DNA of 64,000 nucleotides, taken from positions 1,850,501 through 1,914,500 of the forward strand of contig NZ_JNIR01000001.1 in NCBI RefSeq assembly GCF_000702605.1, given 5' to 3'. Shown here piece after piece: positions 45,987 to 55,073 of the stretch (position 1 is the stretch's first letter; the number at the start of each line of letters is the position of its first letter). A program made the position numbers and the translations under genes. The DNA is from Exiguobacterium acetylicum DSM 20416 (GTDB lineage Bacteria; Bacillota; Bacilli; Exiguobacteriales; Exiguobacteriaceae). The notes beneath the pieces are model-generated. The model was not told where the DNA came from, ran no database searches, and saw nothing but the letters and a program-made list of their open reading frames with translations.

Positions 45987-46079
45987 GTCCGATTTTACTG
46001 GTGGATTTATGGTATAATACGTCTATCTGTGATTTAATATTAATTTACACCTAAGTTTAAGATGCAAAGGAGATCATTT

Positions 46080-48401
46080 ATGCGCGAGAACTGGTTCAAG
46101 TTTTGGAATCACCCCCGGACGAAAGCCGTTCGGCACTGGTCGAATATCACATACGATGTTTCGTGGAACATCATTTTATTCCTCATCATAGCAGTCCTTC
46201 TCATCGGCAGCTTCTCTGTCGGAGCGGCTGGAGGATATTTCGCTTCCCTCGTCAAAGATACGAAAGCACCACCTTTGACTGAGATGAAACAAGAAGTGAA
46301 CAGTTATGCGGTGACAAGTCAAATTTATTGGGGAAGTGGCGAAAAGCTGACGAACATCTCAACGGATGAAGAACGTCAGCCGGTTGATATCAAGAATATC
46401 TCCCCTTATTTAATTGATGCGCTTCTATCAACGGAAGACGTAGATTTTTATCAACATGATGGAGTCGTTCCAAAAGCGACTTTACGAGCAGTCTTACAAG
46501 AATTGACGAATTCAGCGTCACGCACCGGCGGAAGTACGCTGACACAACAATTAATTAAAAACCAAATCCTGACGAACGAAGTTTCATTCGAACGGAAAGC
46601 AAAAGAGATCATCTTAGCGCTCCGCCTTGAAAATGCGATGTCAAAAGATGAAATTTTACAGGCATATTTGAATGTCGTCTCATTCGGACGAAATTCACTC
46701 GGGCGTAACATCGCTGGTATCGAAGCTGCCTCCCAAGGGGTCTTCAACAAATCAGCGAAAAAACTGACGTTACCACAAGCAGCTTTCCTCGCTGGTATTC
46801 CGAAAAACCCTTACTACTACACACCTTATCTACAGGGCGGTGTCGTCAAAAAGGACTTGACGCCAAGTGTCAATCGGATGAAGACCGTGTTAAAGCGAAT
46901 GTATGTCGCAAAAAACATTACGAAAGAACAATATGAAAAAGCAATCAAACACGACATCACGAAAGACTTCGCGAAACAGTCGAAACGTTCGCGTGACACG
47001 TATCCGTATGTCTATGATTTAGCAGAACGTGAAGCGACGAAGATCATGACGAAGTACTTGATGAAACAAGATGGTGTGAAAGAAGACGAAGTCAAACCGT
47101 CTGAACTGGCAGAAGTCCGGGCAAACTATCAAGATCAAGCACTGGTTGCACTCCGTCAAGGTGGATACAAAGTTCATATGACGCTAGATAAAAAAATTCA
47201 TGAATCGATGCAACAACCTGCGAAGAACAACGGGAACTTCCCTGGCGGCATGCAGTACAAACAAGTCGTGGATCCAAAAACGAAAAAAACCGTTTCGAAA
47301 CAAGATCCAGAAGAGACAGCTGCGGTCATGGTTCAGAATGAGACGGGTCGTATTCTCGGATTCGTTGGTGGACGTTACCTTGATGGAAAAGCCGATGATT
47401 TCAACCGAGCATTCCAAGCGAAACGTCAAATCGGGTCAACGGCAAAACCAATTCTCGTCTATTCGAACGGGATTGAAAATCGTTTAATCACTCCGGCATC
47501 TACCGTCAATGATGAAGAGTACTACTATCAGACCGTACCACGTCAACCAGGCGATCGTCCGATCAAGAACGAAGGTGGACGTTATCGTGGAAACGTGACG
47601 GTTCGTACAGCACTTGAACTCTCATTGAACGTACCTGCCGTTAAGATTTACGAGAAGATGAACATGTCGAACTCGATTCAAAAACTCGTCGATATGGGTG
47701 TTGAAGTACCGGATGCGATTCGTTATGCCCCTTCAGCAGCACTCGGAACGATGGAGATCACACCTGTCGAACTTGCCGGTGCTTACGCGACACTCGCCAA
47801 CTATGGTGAATTCGTGCAACCATACGTCATTTCGAAAATCACGAAAGACGGAAAAGATATCTATAAAGCAAAACCGAAGAAAAAACGAATTTATGAACCA
47901 CGAACAGCTTACCTGACGCTTGATATGATGCGTGGCGTCTTCTCAAAAGGTACAGCAACGTTTGCAAAAAGTCGATTAAACGTTCCTGGAGATTGGGCTG
48001 GTAAGACAGGTACGACGAACGATGTTAAAGACTCTTACCTTGTCGGTTCCACTCCTGGTGTAACGCTTGCCGTTTGGACAGGACACGATCAGAACAACTC
48101 GCTCATCGGTCCAACGACGTATTACCAACGAACACAAACGCTGTGGTCACAAATGGCGAATGCGACGTATGCCGCGAACAGTAGCTACTTCAAATCCGGT
48201 GCCCGCTTCACGCAACCATCTTCTGTAACAGCAAACGACTTTAAAAACAGTGGTCGCTTCAAAGAAGAAGATAAGAAGAAAAAAGCGGAAGAAGCAAAGA
48301 AAAAAAGCCGAAGCGAAGAAAAAGAAAGAAGCAGAAGAAAAGAAAAAAGAAGCGGACGCACAGAAGAAAGAAGAGCAACAAAAAGAACAAGATCAGGCTA
48401 A
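46080..48401 (+). CDS. Class A penicillin-binding protein (PBP1A family), C-terminal tail frameshifted
   Basis: As read, 773 residues. A short cytoplasmic part, one membrane helix (about 28-55), a GT51 glycosyltransferase (ALLSTEDVDFYQHDG, SRTGGSTLTQQLIKNQ) and a transpeptidase (active Ser in RQIGSTAKPILVYS, SLN in LSLNVPAVK, KTGTT). It polymerises and crosslinks peptidoglycan. After the transpeptidase the natural tail would be Lys/Ala/Glu-rich, but one extra A in the run 48300-48306 diverts it to SRSEEKERSRRKEKRSG and an early stop. Catalytic domains are untouched. ATG at 46080 has AAAGGAG. A TATAAT box lies at 46013-46018. The gene lies between tyrS and acsA, as in other Bacillaceae. Confidence 0.93.
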   Translation: MRENWFKFWNHPRTKAVRHWSNITYDVSWNIILFLIIAVLLIGSFSVGAAGGYFASLVKDTKAPPLTEMKQEVNSYAVTSQIYWGSGEKLTNISTDEERQPVDIKNISPYLIDALLSTEDVDFYQHDGVVPKATLRAVLQELTNSASRTGGSTLTQQLIKNQILTNEVSFERKAKEIILALRLENAMSKDEILQAYLNVVSFGRNSLGRNIAGIEAASQGVFNKSAKKLTLPQAAFLAGIPKNPYYYTPYLQGGVVKKDLTPSVNRMKTVLKRMYVAKNITKEQYEKAIKHDITKDFAKQSKRSRDTYPYVYDLAEREATKIMTKYLMKQDGVKEDEVKPSELAEVRANYQDQALVALRQGGYKVHMTLDKKIHESMQQPAKNNGNFPGGMQYKQVVDPKTKKTVSKQDPEETAAVMVQNETGRILGFVGGRYLDGKADDFNRAFQAKRQIGSTAKPILVYSNGIENRLITPASTVNDEEYYYQTVPRQPGDRPIKNEGGRYRGNVTVRTALELSLNVPAVKIYEKMNMSNSIQKLVDMGVEVPDAIRYAPSAALGTMEITPVELAGAYATLANYGEFVQPYVISKITKDGKDIYKAKPKKKRIYEPRTAYLTLDMMRGVFSKGTATFAKSRLNVPGDWAGKTGTTNDVKDSYLVGSTPGVTLAVWTGHDQNNSLIGPTTYYQRTQTLWSQMANATYAANSSYFKSGARFTQPSSVTANDFKNSGRFKEEDKKKKAEEAKKKSRSEEKERSRRKEKRSGRTEERRATKRTRSG

Positions 48402-48621
48402 AGAAAAAGCTGAAGCTGATGCCAAGAAAAAAGCAGCCGACGACGCAAAACGTGCTGCCGACGCAAAAGCAAAAGCCGAAGCAGAGGCAAAAAAGAAAGC
48501 GGAAGCGGACGCTAAGCAAAAAGAAGCTGATGCTAAGAAGAAAGAAGCAGAGGCAAAGAAACAACAAGAACAACAGAAGAAACAAGATGAAAAGAAAAAC
48601 GATGCTGCTTCTGAAAACTAA
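48307..48621 (+). other. Out-of-frame Lys/Ala/Glu-rich tail of the class A PBP
   Basis: Directly after the A7 run, the +1 frame reads AEAKKKKEAEEKKKEADA... to a stop at 48621, about 104 residues of KKKEAEAK-type coiled, highly charged repeats ending DEKKNDAASEN. With six A instead of seven it joins the PBP in frame (846 residues). Such tails occur on Bacillota class A PBPs. The antisense Leu/Phe-rich frame here is a shadow of this repeat. Confidence 0.85.
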
Positions 48622-48622
48622 C

Positions 48623-48663
48623 AAAAAGGATGAATCACCTGTCACGGTGATTCATCCTTTTTT
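48623..48663. terminator. Bidirectional terminator between the PBP gene and acsA
   Basis: AAAAAGGATGAATCACC / GGTGATTCATCCTTTTTT stem between convergent genes. It follows the 48621 stop, i.e. the un-shifted PBP end, which supports the longer tail as the ancestral form. Confidence 0.93.
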
Positions 48664-48666
48664 CGT

Positions 48667-50370
48667 TCAATCTTCCATCGTCGACAGATCGCCTGTTTCA
48701 AGATTCAACTCCCACGCTTTCAGAACACGGCGCATGATTTTACCACTTCGTGTCTTCGGCAACTTATCTCGGAAATCGATTTCTCTCGGTGCTGCGTGAG
48801 CAGCAAGCCCCTCTTTAACGAATGCTTGGATTTCTTGTTTTAGCTCATCCGTTGGCTCGTAACCATCACGCAAGGCAATGAATGCCTTGATGATTTCACC
48901 GCGGACTGGATCTGGTTTCCCGATGACACCAGCTTCCGCGACAGCTGGATGCTCGACGAGACGACTTTCGACTTCAAACGGACCAACCCGTTCTCCAGCC
49001 GTCATGATGACGTCATCGACACGTCCTTGGAACCAGAAGTAACCTTCGTCATCCATATAGGCAGAATCCCCTGAGACATACCATCCTTTAAAGAAATACG
49101 ATTCATATTTCTGCGGATTGTTCCAAATTTGACGCATCATCGATGGCCATGGTGTTTTTAAAGCAAGGTTCCCCATTCGGAATGGCGGTAACTCATTTCC
49201 TTGATCATCAATGATCGCAGCCTGAGTTCCTGGAATCGGTTTCCCCATCGATCCCGGTTTGATGTCCATCGACTTGTAGTTACAAATCATCATCGCGCCT
49301 GTCTCCGTCATCCACCATGTATCATGAATCCGTTGATCAAAGGCTTCTTTCCCCCAACGAATGACTTCTGGGTTCAACGGTTCGCCGACAGACAATACAT
49401 GACGAAGACTTGAGAGATCATGATGATTTGCAACATCCGCTCCTGCTCCCATCAACATCCGGAAAGCCGTTGGTGCGCTATACCAGACCGTTACCTTGTA
49501 CTTCTCGATGACACTGTACCAGAAATCCGGATTGAAGCGTCCACCGACGACGATGTTCGTCGCGCCATTCAAGAATGGTGCGAAGATACCGTAACTTGTT
49601 CCTGTGACCCACCCCGGGTCAGCCGTACACCAGTAGACATCATCTTCTTGGAGATCAAGTACCCAGCGACCTGTCATTAAGTGCTGAATCATCGCATTTT
49701 GAACGTGGAGCACACCTTTCGGCTTCCCTGTCGATCCTGAAGTGTAGTGCAGGATCAATCCGTCTTCACGATCTAACCAGACCGGTTCGAATACATCGGA
49801 TGCTTGCTCGAACGCTTTGCGGAAATCGAGTAATGTGTCCGATTCTTCGGCATCTTCGTCGACAAGTACTACCTTTTCAAGTGATTCCAGTTCCCCAACT
49901 GGAACACGTGGGAGCAGTGCCTTCGTCGTCACGAGTAACTTCGCTTCAGAATCAAGCAGGCGATCACGGACCGCTTGTTCCATGAATGCTTCAAATAACG
50001 GACCGACGATTGCGCCTACTTTCAGTGCGCCAAGCAAGGCAAAATACAATTCCGGTGAACGTGGCATGAAGATGAAAATACGGTCACCCGTTTTGACCCC
50101 TGCATCGACTAATACGTTTGCCGCTTTATTCGTCAATCGTTTCATATCTGCATATGTGAATCGTTGTTCCGTCGTTCCATCGAAATAGATCAGCGCATCC
50201 TTGTTCGCTCGCTCGCCTTCTGCGTGGCGGTCAATTGCTTCATGAGCCATGTTGACTTTCCCCGTTGTCGCCCATGAAAAGTACTGCTCAGCATCTTTCC
50301 AGTCGTACGTGTTTGCTTCATCATACTCTGCTAACCAATGCTTCCCCGGAAGCGCTTTCAAAACTTTCAT
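48667..50370 (-). CDS. acsA: Acetyl-CoA synthetase
   Basis: A 567-residue ANL-family AMP-forming enzyme activating acetate. LHYTSGSTGKPKGVLH is the P-loop-like motif; DTWWMTETG, YVSGDSAYMDDEGYFWFQGR and the C-terminal KTRSGKIMRRVLKAW with the catalytic, acetylatable Lys are present. AcuA acetylates and AcuC deacetylates this Lys in Bacillus, and both are encoded divergently next door. Start MKVLKALPGKHW matches the family. Confidence 0.97.
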   Translation of the reverse strand: MKVLKALPGKHWLAEYDEANTYDWKDAEQYFSWATTGKVNMAHEAIDRHAEGERANKDALIYFDGTTEQRFTYADMKRLTNKAANVLVDAGVKTGDRIFIFMPRSPELYFALLGALKVGAIVGPLFEAFMEQAVRDRLLDSEAKLLVTTKALLPRVPVGELESLEKVVLVDEDAEESDTLLDFRKAFEQASDVFEPVWLDREDGLILHYTSGSTGKPKGVLHVQNAMIQHLMTGRWVLDLQEDDVYWCTADPGWVTGTSYGIFAPFLNGATNIVVGGRFNPDFWYSVIEKYKVTVWYSAPTAFRMLMGAGADVANHHDLSSLRHVLSVGEPLNPEVIRWGKEAFDQRIHDTWWMTETGAMMICNYKSMDIKPGSMGKPIPGTQAAIIDDQGNELPPFRMGNLALKTPWPSMMRQIWNNPQKYESYFFKGWYVSGDSAYMDDEGYFWFQGRVDDVIMTAGERVGPFEVESRLVEHPAVAEAGVIGKPDPVRGEIIKAFIALRDGYEPTDELKQEIQAFVKEGLAAHAAPREIDFRDKLPKTRSGKIMRRVLKAWELNLETGDLSTMED

Positions 50371-50470
50371 GTCTCGTTCCTCCCCTTCTATGTTTTCCTC
50401 TTTATTATAAGCTAGTTATCCGTCAGTTCAATCCATTTGCCGTCAATTTGTTAAAAAATCCCTCTCTTTG

Positions 50471-50492
50471 CTCAAGCGCTTTCGTCTATAAT
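50471..50492. promoter_or_regulatory. cre-like element and -10 box in the acsA-acuA divergent region
   Basis: CAAGCGCTTTCG (core of a cre, imperfect at the outer bases) lies just before TATAAT (50487-50492), about 25 bases before acuA. In B. subtilis the acsA-acuABC intergenic region carries CcpA sites, so the element is plausible here. Confidence 0.5.
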
Positions 50493-50516
50493 GAATAAGA
50501 AGGTGGTGACGCTTAC

Positions 50517-51149
50517 ATGTTTGAAAAACAATTCAATCATCGGACGCACGAAACATCACTCGGTCCTGTCGACATCGAAGGTCCCGTACCGAGTCAAACA
50601 CTAGCAACGTATACACTCGATTCAGGGTTGACGGCTTTTCGTCCACCCGCTGAACAACATCAAGCGCTCGTTGAGATTGCGGATCTTGAAGAAGGACGGA
50701 TCATCGTCGCTCGTCAAGGAACGGAAATCATCGGTTATGTGACTTACTTATACCCTGATCCCTATGAAACGTGGAGTGAAGGAAACAATCCGTACATCTT
50801 GGAACTCGGAGCGATTGAAGTCTCCTCTCGGTTCCGCGGACAACAGATCGGTAAAAAATTACTTGAAATCTCCATGCTGGACCCCGCCATGGAACACTAT
50901 TTGATTTTAACGACTGAATATTATTGGCATTGGGACCTAAAAGGGAGCGGACTATCGGTCTGGGATTACCGGAAGATCATGGAGAAGATGATGAACCATG
51001 GTGGTCTCGTCTTCTTCCCGACCGACGATCCGGAAATCGCCTCCCATCCTGCCAACTGCCTGATGGCGCGTATCGGAAAACACGTCTCACCTGAAGTCGT
51101 CGCTCATTTTGATGCGCTACGCTTGAGAAGACGTTTCATGTATGACTGA
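50517..51149 (+). CDS. acuA: Acetoin utilization protein AcuA, GNAT protein acetyltransferase
   Basis: A 210-residue GNAT-fold acetyltransferase that inactivates AcsA by acetylating its catalytic Lys. The acetyl-CoA motif SRFRGQQIGKKLLEISM is near residue 103. The N-terminal beta strands (HETSLGPVDIEGPV) and the C-terminal segment RIGKHVSPEVVAHFDALRL are family-like. AAGGTGGTG precedes the ATG. First gene of acuABC. Confidence 0.94.
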   Translation: MFEKQFNHRTHETSLGPVDIEGPVPSQTLATYTLDSGLTAFRPPAEQHQALVEIADLEEGRIIVARQGTEIIGYVTYLYPDPYETWSEGNNPYILELGAIEVSSRFRGQQIGKKLLEISMLDPAMEHYLILTTEYYWHWDLKGSGLSVWDYRKIMEKMMNHGGLVFFPTDDPEIASHPANCLMARIGKHVSPEVVAHFDALRLRRRFMYD

Positions 51150-51167
51150 GCTCGAGGAGGAATCGTC

Positions 51168-51800
51168 ATGTTAATCGAACAAATCATGAATACGACGTGC
51201 ATCACGATGCAACCGACGAATTCCATCGCGCATGCGGTTGAACTCATGCAACGTCATCAGATTCGTCATATTCTCGTCGTCAATGCCCGTCATGAACTCG
51301 TCGGTCTTGTCGGACTAAAGGAAATTCAAAGCGCAAGTAGCATCTTTCATCCGGATACGGCAAAACAAGACCTACAGTATCCGGTCTCAAGCATCATGAA
51401 TGAAAGTCCTGTCACGGCCCACCCGCTCGATTTTCTCGAAGATGCGGCTGTGCTGTTTTATGAATATCGATTGACGTGTCTGCCAATCGTCCGCGGTCGA
51501 CGCCTTGTCGGTGTCGTCACGGAAACGGATTTGTTACGGACATTCGTTCAATTGACGGGTGCACTCGAACCAAGTTCTCAAATCGAAATCCGTGTTGAAA
51601 ACACTGCTGGAACATTAGCAAAAATTGCCGCACTGCTTGCCAAAACGAATATCAATATCTTAAATGTACTCGTGTATCCAACAGACGATCCGTATGTCCG
51701 GATCGTTGCGTTTCGTGTCCAGACGATGAATCCGATTCGGATCATCGACAAGTTGCGCAAAGAAGGATTCGATGTACTTGGACCGGATGTGAGCAGATGA
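51168..51800 (+). CDS. acuB: AcuB, CBS-pair and ACT domain protein
   Basis: A 210-residue protein with two CBS motifs (about 7-60 and 75-130: LIEQIMNTTCITMQP, RRLVGVVTETDLLRTFV) and a C-terminal ACT-like domain (IEIRVENTAGTLAKIAALLAK). In the acu operon it probably senses a small ligand such as an adenine nucleotide; its exact role is not known. The stop overlaps the acuC start (ATGA at 51797-51800). Confidence 0.93.
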   Translation: MLIEQIMNTTCITMQPTNSIAHAVELMQRHQIRHILVVNARHELVGLVGLKEIQSASSIFHPDTAKQDLQYPVSSIMNESPVTAHPLDFLEDAAVLFYEYRLTCLPIVRGRRLVGVVTETDLLRTFVQLTGALEPSSQIEIRVENTAGTLAKIAALLAKTNINILNVLVYPTDDPYVRIVAFRVQTMNPIRIIDKLRKEGFDVLGPDVSR

Positions 51801-52990
51801 AGGATTTTGCCTATCTGTACAGTCCTGAAGAAGCGACTTATCGGTTTTCGGAGACACATCCATTCAATCCGATTCGTCTCGAATTAACCGTTTCCTTACT
51901 TGAAGCGATGCATCAATTAGATGATATTCTTTGTATCGCGCCGCGTCATGCGACCGATGAAGAACTGGCACTCATTCATGATCAGGATTATATTGCTGCA
52001 GTCAAAGCAGCCGGGACCGGTGCATTAACGCCACTTAAAGCCCAAATGTATGGGTTAGGAACAGAAGATACACCTTTGTTCCAGGGGATGCATTCGGGCG
52101 CTTCTCTCCTTGTCGGCGGCACGATCGAAGCATGTGACCTCGTCTTATCTGGTCAATATAAACGAACCTTTCATATCGGTGGTGGATTGCATCACGGATT
52201 CCGAGGACGTGCCTCTGGTTTTTGTGTCTATAACGATACCGCTGTCGCCATGGCAGCCATGATTGAAAAATATCACTGTAAAATTCTTTATGTCGATACG
52301 GACGCCCATCATGGCGATGGGGTGCAATGGGCCTTTTATAATCGAAAGGACGTCATGACGTTATCGCTCCACGAAACAGGTCGTTATTTGTTTCCAGGAA
52401 CGGGAATGGTGACGGAACGGGGATCTGAAGAAGGGTATGGATTTAGTTGGAACGTGCCACTGGACGCCTTTACGGAAGATGATTCGTTTTTACTCGCGTA
52501 TGAGACGGCACTCTTTGAAGCCTGTGAATTGTTCCAACCGGATCTCATCATTACGCAAAATGGTGCCGATGCACACGCGCTTGATCCATTGACTCATCTA
52601 TCCTTAACGATGAAAAGTTATGAACAGATACCTCAAATCGCCGTCGCTGCAGCAAATAAATATACGAATGGAAAAATCGTTGCTTTAGGAGGCGGTGGCT
52701 ATGACTGGTATCGTGTCGTTCCCCGCGCGTGGAGTCAAGTTTTTGCTGCCATGACCGGACAAGCTCCATTCCATGGAGAGATTCCTATTTCATGGCAAGA
52801 ACGTTGGAGTGGAGAAGAAACACCCCCGCCAACACACTGGCATGATCCAACGCCACTCTACCCGGCCATTCCGCGACGACCTGAAATCGAAGAAAAAAAT
52901 TGGGAAACCGTCAAACGATTGATTTGGCCGTTCGTTAGCGATGAGCGTAAGAGACAATTGACTACGACTTCCCCCTACTCCGTTGATTAA
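51797..52990 (+). CDS. acuC: AcuC, histone-deacetylase-family protein deacetylase
   Basis: A 397-residue zinc deacetylase that reactivates acetylated AcsA. HIGGGLHHGFRGRASGF has the tandem His, YVDTDAHHGDGVQWAF the zinc ligands, NGADAHALDPLT the second Asp region, and GGGGYDWYRV the catalytic Tyr. Translationally coupled to acuB. The length and motif order are normal. Confidence 0.96.
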   Translation: MKDFAYLYSPEEATYRFSETHPFNPIRLELTVSLLEAMHQLDDILCIAPRHATDEELALIHDQDYIAAVKAAGTGALTPLKAQMYGLGTEDTPLFQGMHSGASLLVGGTIEACDLVLSGQYKRTFHIGGGLHHGFRGRASGFCVYNDTAVAMAAMIEKYHCKILYVDTDAHHGDGVQWAFYNRKDVMTLSLHETGRYLFPGTGMVTERGSEEGYGFSWNVPLDAFTEDDSFLLAYETALFEACELFQPDLIITQNGADAHALDPLTHLSLTMKSYEQIPQIAVAAANKYTNGKIVALGGGGYDWYRVVPRAWSQVFAAMTGQAPFHGEIPISWQERWSGEETPPPTHWHDPTPLYPAIPRRPEIEEKNWETVKRLIWPFVSDERKRQLTTTSPYSVD

Positions 52991-53095
52991 TTGACTTTGT
53001 ATCTTCACATTTATTTCGTTCGGAGTTCACAACTTGTTGCTATACTAAATATGGAATTTTTACTTAGTAAATGAATAATAGTTGGGGGAATCATC

Positions 53096-53851
53096 ATGAA
53101 AAAGGCATGGCTTTATTCCGGTCTTATTCTGTCGACGGGGATCGTACTCGCAGGGTGTGGCAATGAAAAACAGGCAATGGATCACGATAACATGCAAGGG
53201 TCAGGAAAACCGACGGTCGAAGTCAACGTCAATGTTCCAGCCAAGACAATGGAAGAAGATAAAGTTGTTTTTAAAGCGTCAGCTGTCGAACAAAAGAAAC
53301 CAGTTAACCTTGAAGACGTGACATTTGAAGTGTGGGAAGCTGGAAAACAAGATGGTGCCCATCAAAAGTTCAAGGCAACCTTGAAAAAGACAGGTTCTTA
53401 TCAAGCGGAAGCAAAACTTGCTGAAGGGGAATATGAAGGACTGTATCATATCAATGATAAAAAAGGACTCCATCATATGGATAAGATCTCATTCGTCGTC
53501 ATGGATCATTCACATGAAAAAGAGGAAGCATCGCACGAGCATGGACATGATCACGAAACCGTCGACGGTCTGTCTGTCCATTACATGGGCGCAACAAAAG
53601 CGAAAGCTGGTGCTGAACTCCCCGTCTCCTTTCATGTTTTCCTTGATGGGAAACCGCTAAAGGCGAACGTACAAGTGGAAGTCATTGAAACGGGCATAGA
53701 AAAGCATACCTATGTTCCTTTAGAAAAAAAGGGTGATGCGTACAGCGGGAAAGTGACATTGACTGCACCTGGTCAGACTACGGTTCGACTCCATGTCGAA
53801 AATGATCAACTTCACCATCATCAAGATGAACTTATTACCGTCGCGAAATAA
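53096..53851 (+). CDS. Lipoprotein with two YtkA-like domains and a His-rich linker
   Basis: A 251-residue exported lipoprotein. The signal peptide ends in the lipobox VLAGC (Cys21). Two copies of a beta-sandwich YtkA-like domain follow (about 38-138 and 160-250), each with a KKxG[SD]xYxAxxxL-like stretch (LKKTGSYQAEAKL; LEKKGDAYSGKVTL). The linker HSHEKEEASHEHGHDHE and the terminal QLHHHQDE are His-rich, which suggests metal binding, perhaps copper. Not part of acuABC (105-base gap with its own GGGGGAA site). The specific role is unknown. Confidence 0.85.
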   Translation: MKKAWLYSGLILSTGIVLAGCGNEKQAMDHDNMQGSGKPTVEVNVNVPAKTMEEDKVVFKASAVEQKKPVNLEDVTFEVWEAGKQDGAHQKFKATLKKTGSYQAEAKLAEGEYEGLYHINDKKGLHHMDKISFVVMDHSHEKEEASHEHGHDHETVDGLSVHYMGATKAKAGAELPVSFHVFLDGKPLKANVQVEVIETGIEKHTYVPLEKKGDAYSGKVTLTAPGQTTVRLHVENDQLHHHQDELITVAK

Positions 53852-53901
53852 AAAAACGTCTCTTTTTTCAAGCAGCTTGCTTGAGAGAAGAGACGTTTTT
53901 T
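53851..53901. terminator. Bidirectional terminator between the lipoprotein gene and ccpA
   Basis: AAAAAACGTCTCTT ... AAGAGACGTTTTTT stem plus inner CAAGC/GCTTG pair, between convergent genes. Confidence 0.93.
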
Positions 53902-53904
53902 CGA

Positions 53905-54915
53905 TTAAGGGCGTGTCGAATCCCGTTGTTCGATTCGGTGTGGTAATGTAACATCGTTCGTTTCAATTTCTTCTTTGTTCAAGATTTTCGTCAATAGACG
54001 CATCGAGACTGCTCCGATATCATACATCGGTTGAACGACAGTCGTCAGTTTCGGACGAATCATCGTCGCAAGACGTGTGTTATCGTGTCCGATGACTTCG
54101 AAGTCTTCCGGTACACGGTGTCCAGCATCCTGTAAGGCATGGATAACACCAAGAGCCATCTCATCCGTTCCAGCAAAAATCGCGCGTGGGCAATCTTCTC
54201 CAAGTTCAAGCAATTGATTCATCGCCTTCATTCCCGAATCATACGTATAGTTTCCAAGGACGACATTTTGCTCGTTAAACGGAAGATTTGCTTCTTCAAG
54301 TGCTCGGCGATAACCCGCAAATTTCTTTTCACCATTGATTTGCTGTTCGAGTGGTCCAGTGATGAACCCGATCCGTTCATGTCCACGGTCGATCAAAGAC
54401 TTCACAGCATCGTGCGCAGCACTCTCATAGTCGATGTTGACGGCAGGAAGATCATAATCTTGATTCAACGTTGCAGCAAGAACGATCGGTACCGGTGATG
54501 TTTTAAACTCACGAACGAGATCCTCATGCAGACGTCCGCCCATGAAGATGATTCCATCCACCTGTTTCCCAAGTAATGTATTGAGCAAATGAATCTCTTT
54601 TTCCTGGTTTTGGTCGGAGTTACACAAAATGATGTTGTATTTATACATTGTCGCGACATCTTCAATTCCGCGTGCTAAATCCGCAAAGAAGATGTTCGAG
54701 ATATCGGGCACGATGACACCGACCGTCGTTGTTTTTTTACTTGCCAGTCCACGGGCAACAGCATTCGGACGATAACCAAGCTGTTCGATTGCGTCTTGGA
54801 CCTTTTTTCGTGTGGATGGTTTAACATTCGGGTTTCCGTTGACGACACGCGATACGGTCGCCATCGAAACAGCAGCCTCTCGCGCGACATCGTAAATCGT
54901 AATATTACTATTCAA
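53905..54915 (-). CDS. ccpA: Catabolite control protein A
   Basis: A 336-residue LacI-family master regulator of carbon catabolite control, acting with HPr-Ser46-P at cre sites. The DNA-binding start [30 protein letters not shown] (seen as [19 protein letters not shown]) and hinge [19 protein letters not shown] are almost identical to B. subtilis. The start is most likely TTG at 54915, with AAGGAGG eight bases upstream; an ATG 11 codons earlier is before the ribosome site. Cre-like sequence upstream may mean autoregulation. Confidence 0.96.
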   Translation of the reverse strand: MNSNITIYDVAREAAVSMATVSRVVNGNPNVKPSTRKKVQDAIEQLGYRPNAVARGLASKKTTTVGVIVPDISNIFFADLARGIEDVATMYKYNIILCNSDQNQEKEIHLLNTLLGKQVDGIIFMGGRLHEDLVREFKTSPVPIVLAATLNQDYDLPAVNIDYESAAHDAVKSLIDRGHERIGFITGPLEQQINGEKKFAGYRRALEEANLPFNEQNVVLGNYTYDSGMKAMNQLLELGEDCPRAIFAGTDEMALGVIHALQDAGHRVPEDFEVIGHDNTRLATMIRPKLTTVVQPMYDIGAVSMRLLTKILNKEEIETNDVTLPHRIEQRDSTRP

Positions 54916-55030
54916 AACAAATTCCTCCTTTAGTATGATCCATCTCAAGTGTTTTCATTTCGTTTTCATTTTTAGGCAACACGAAAGGAAGACAGGAAAA
55001 GATAGTTTTCTTTTCCCATTCTTCCTTCAT

Positions 55031-55045
55031 TGTAAAACGTTTTCA
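55031..55045. promoter_or_regulatory. cre-like palindrome upstream of ccpA
   Basis: TGTAAAACGTTTTCA: symmetric AAAACGTTTT core flanked by TGT/TCA, similar to but not exactly the cre consensus (two outer bases off). It lies between ccpA and aroA, ahead of ccpA. Confidence 0.4.
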
Positions 55046-55073
55046 TTCGCTTTAGGTTACCCTTTTTCGGAAA

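Noticed and set aside
48259-48645. A Leu/Phe-rich antisense frame of 128 residues that looks like a membrane protein
   Set aside because: It is the exact reverse complement of the Lys/Ala/Glu repeat tail of the PBP gene; AAG/GAA codons read backwards give CTT/TTC. No start site of its own.
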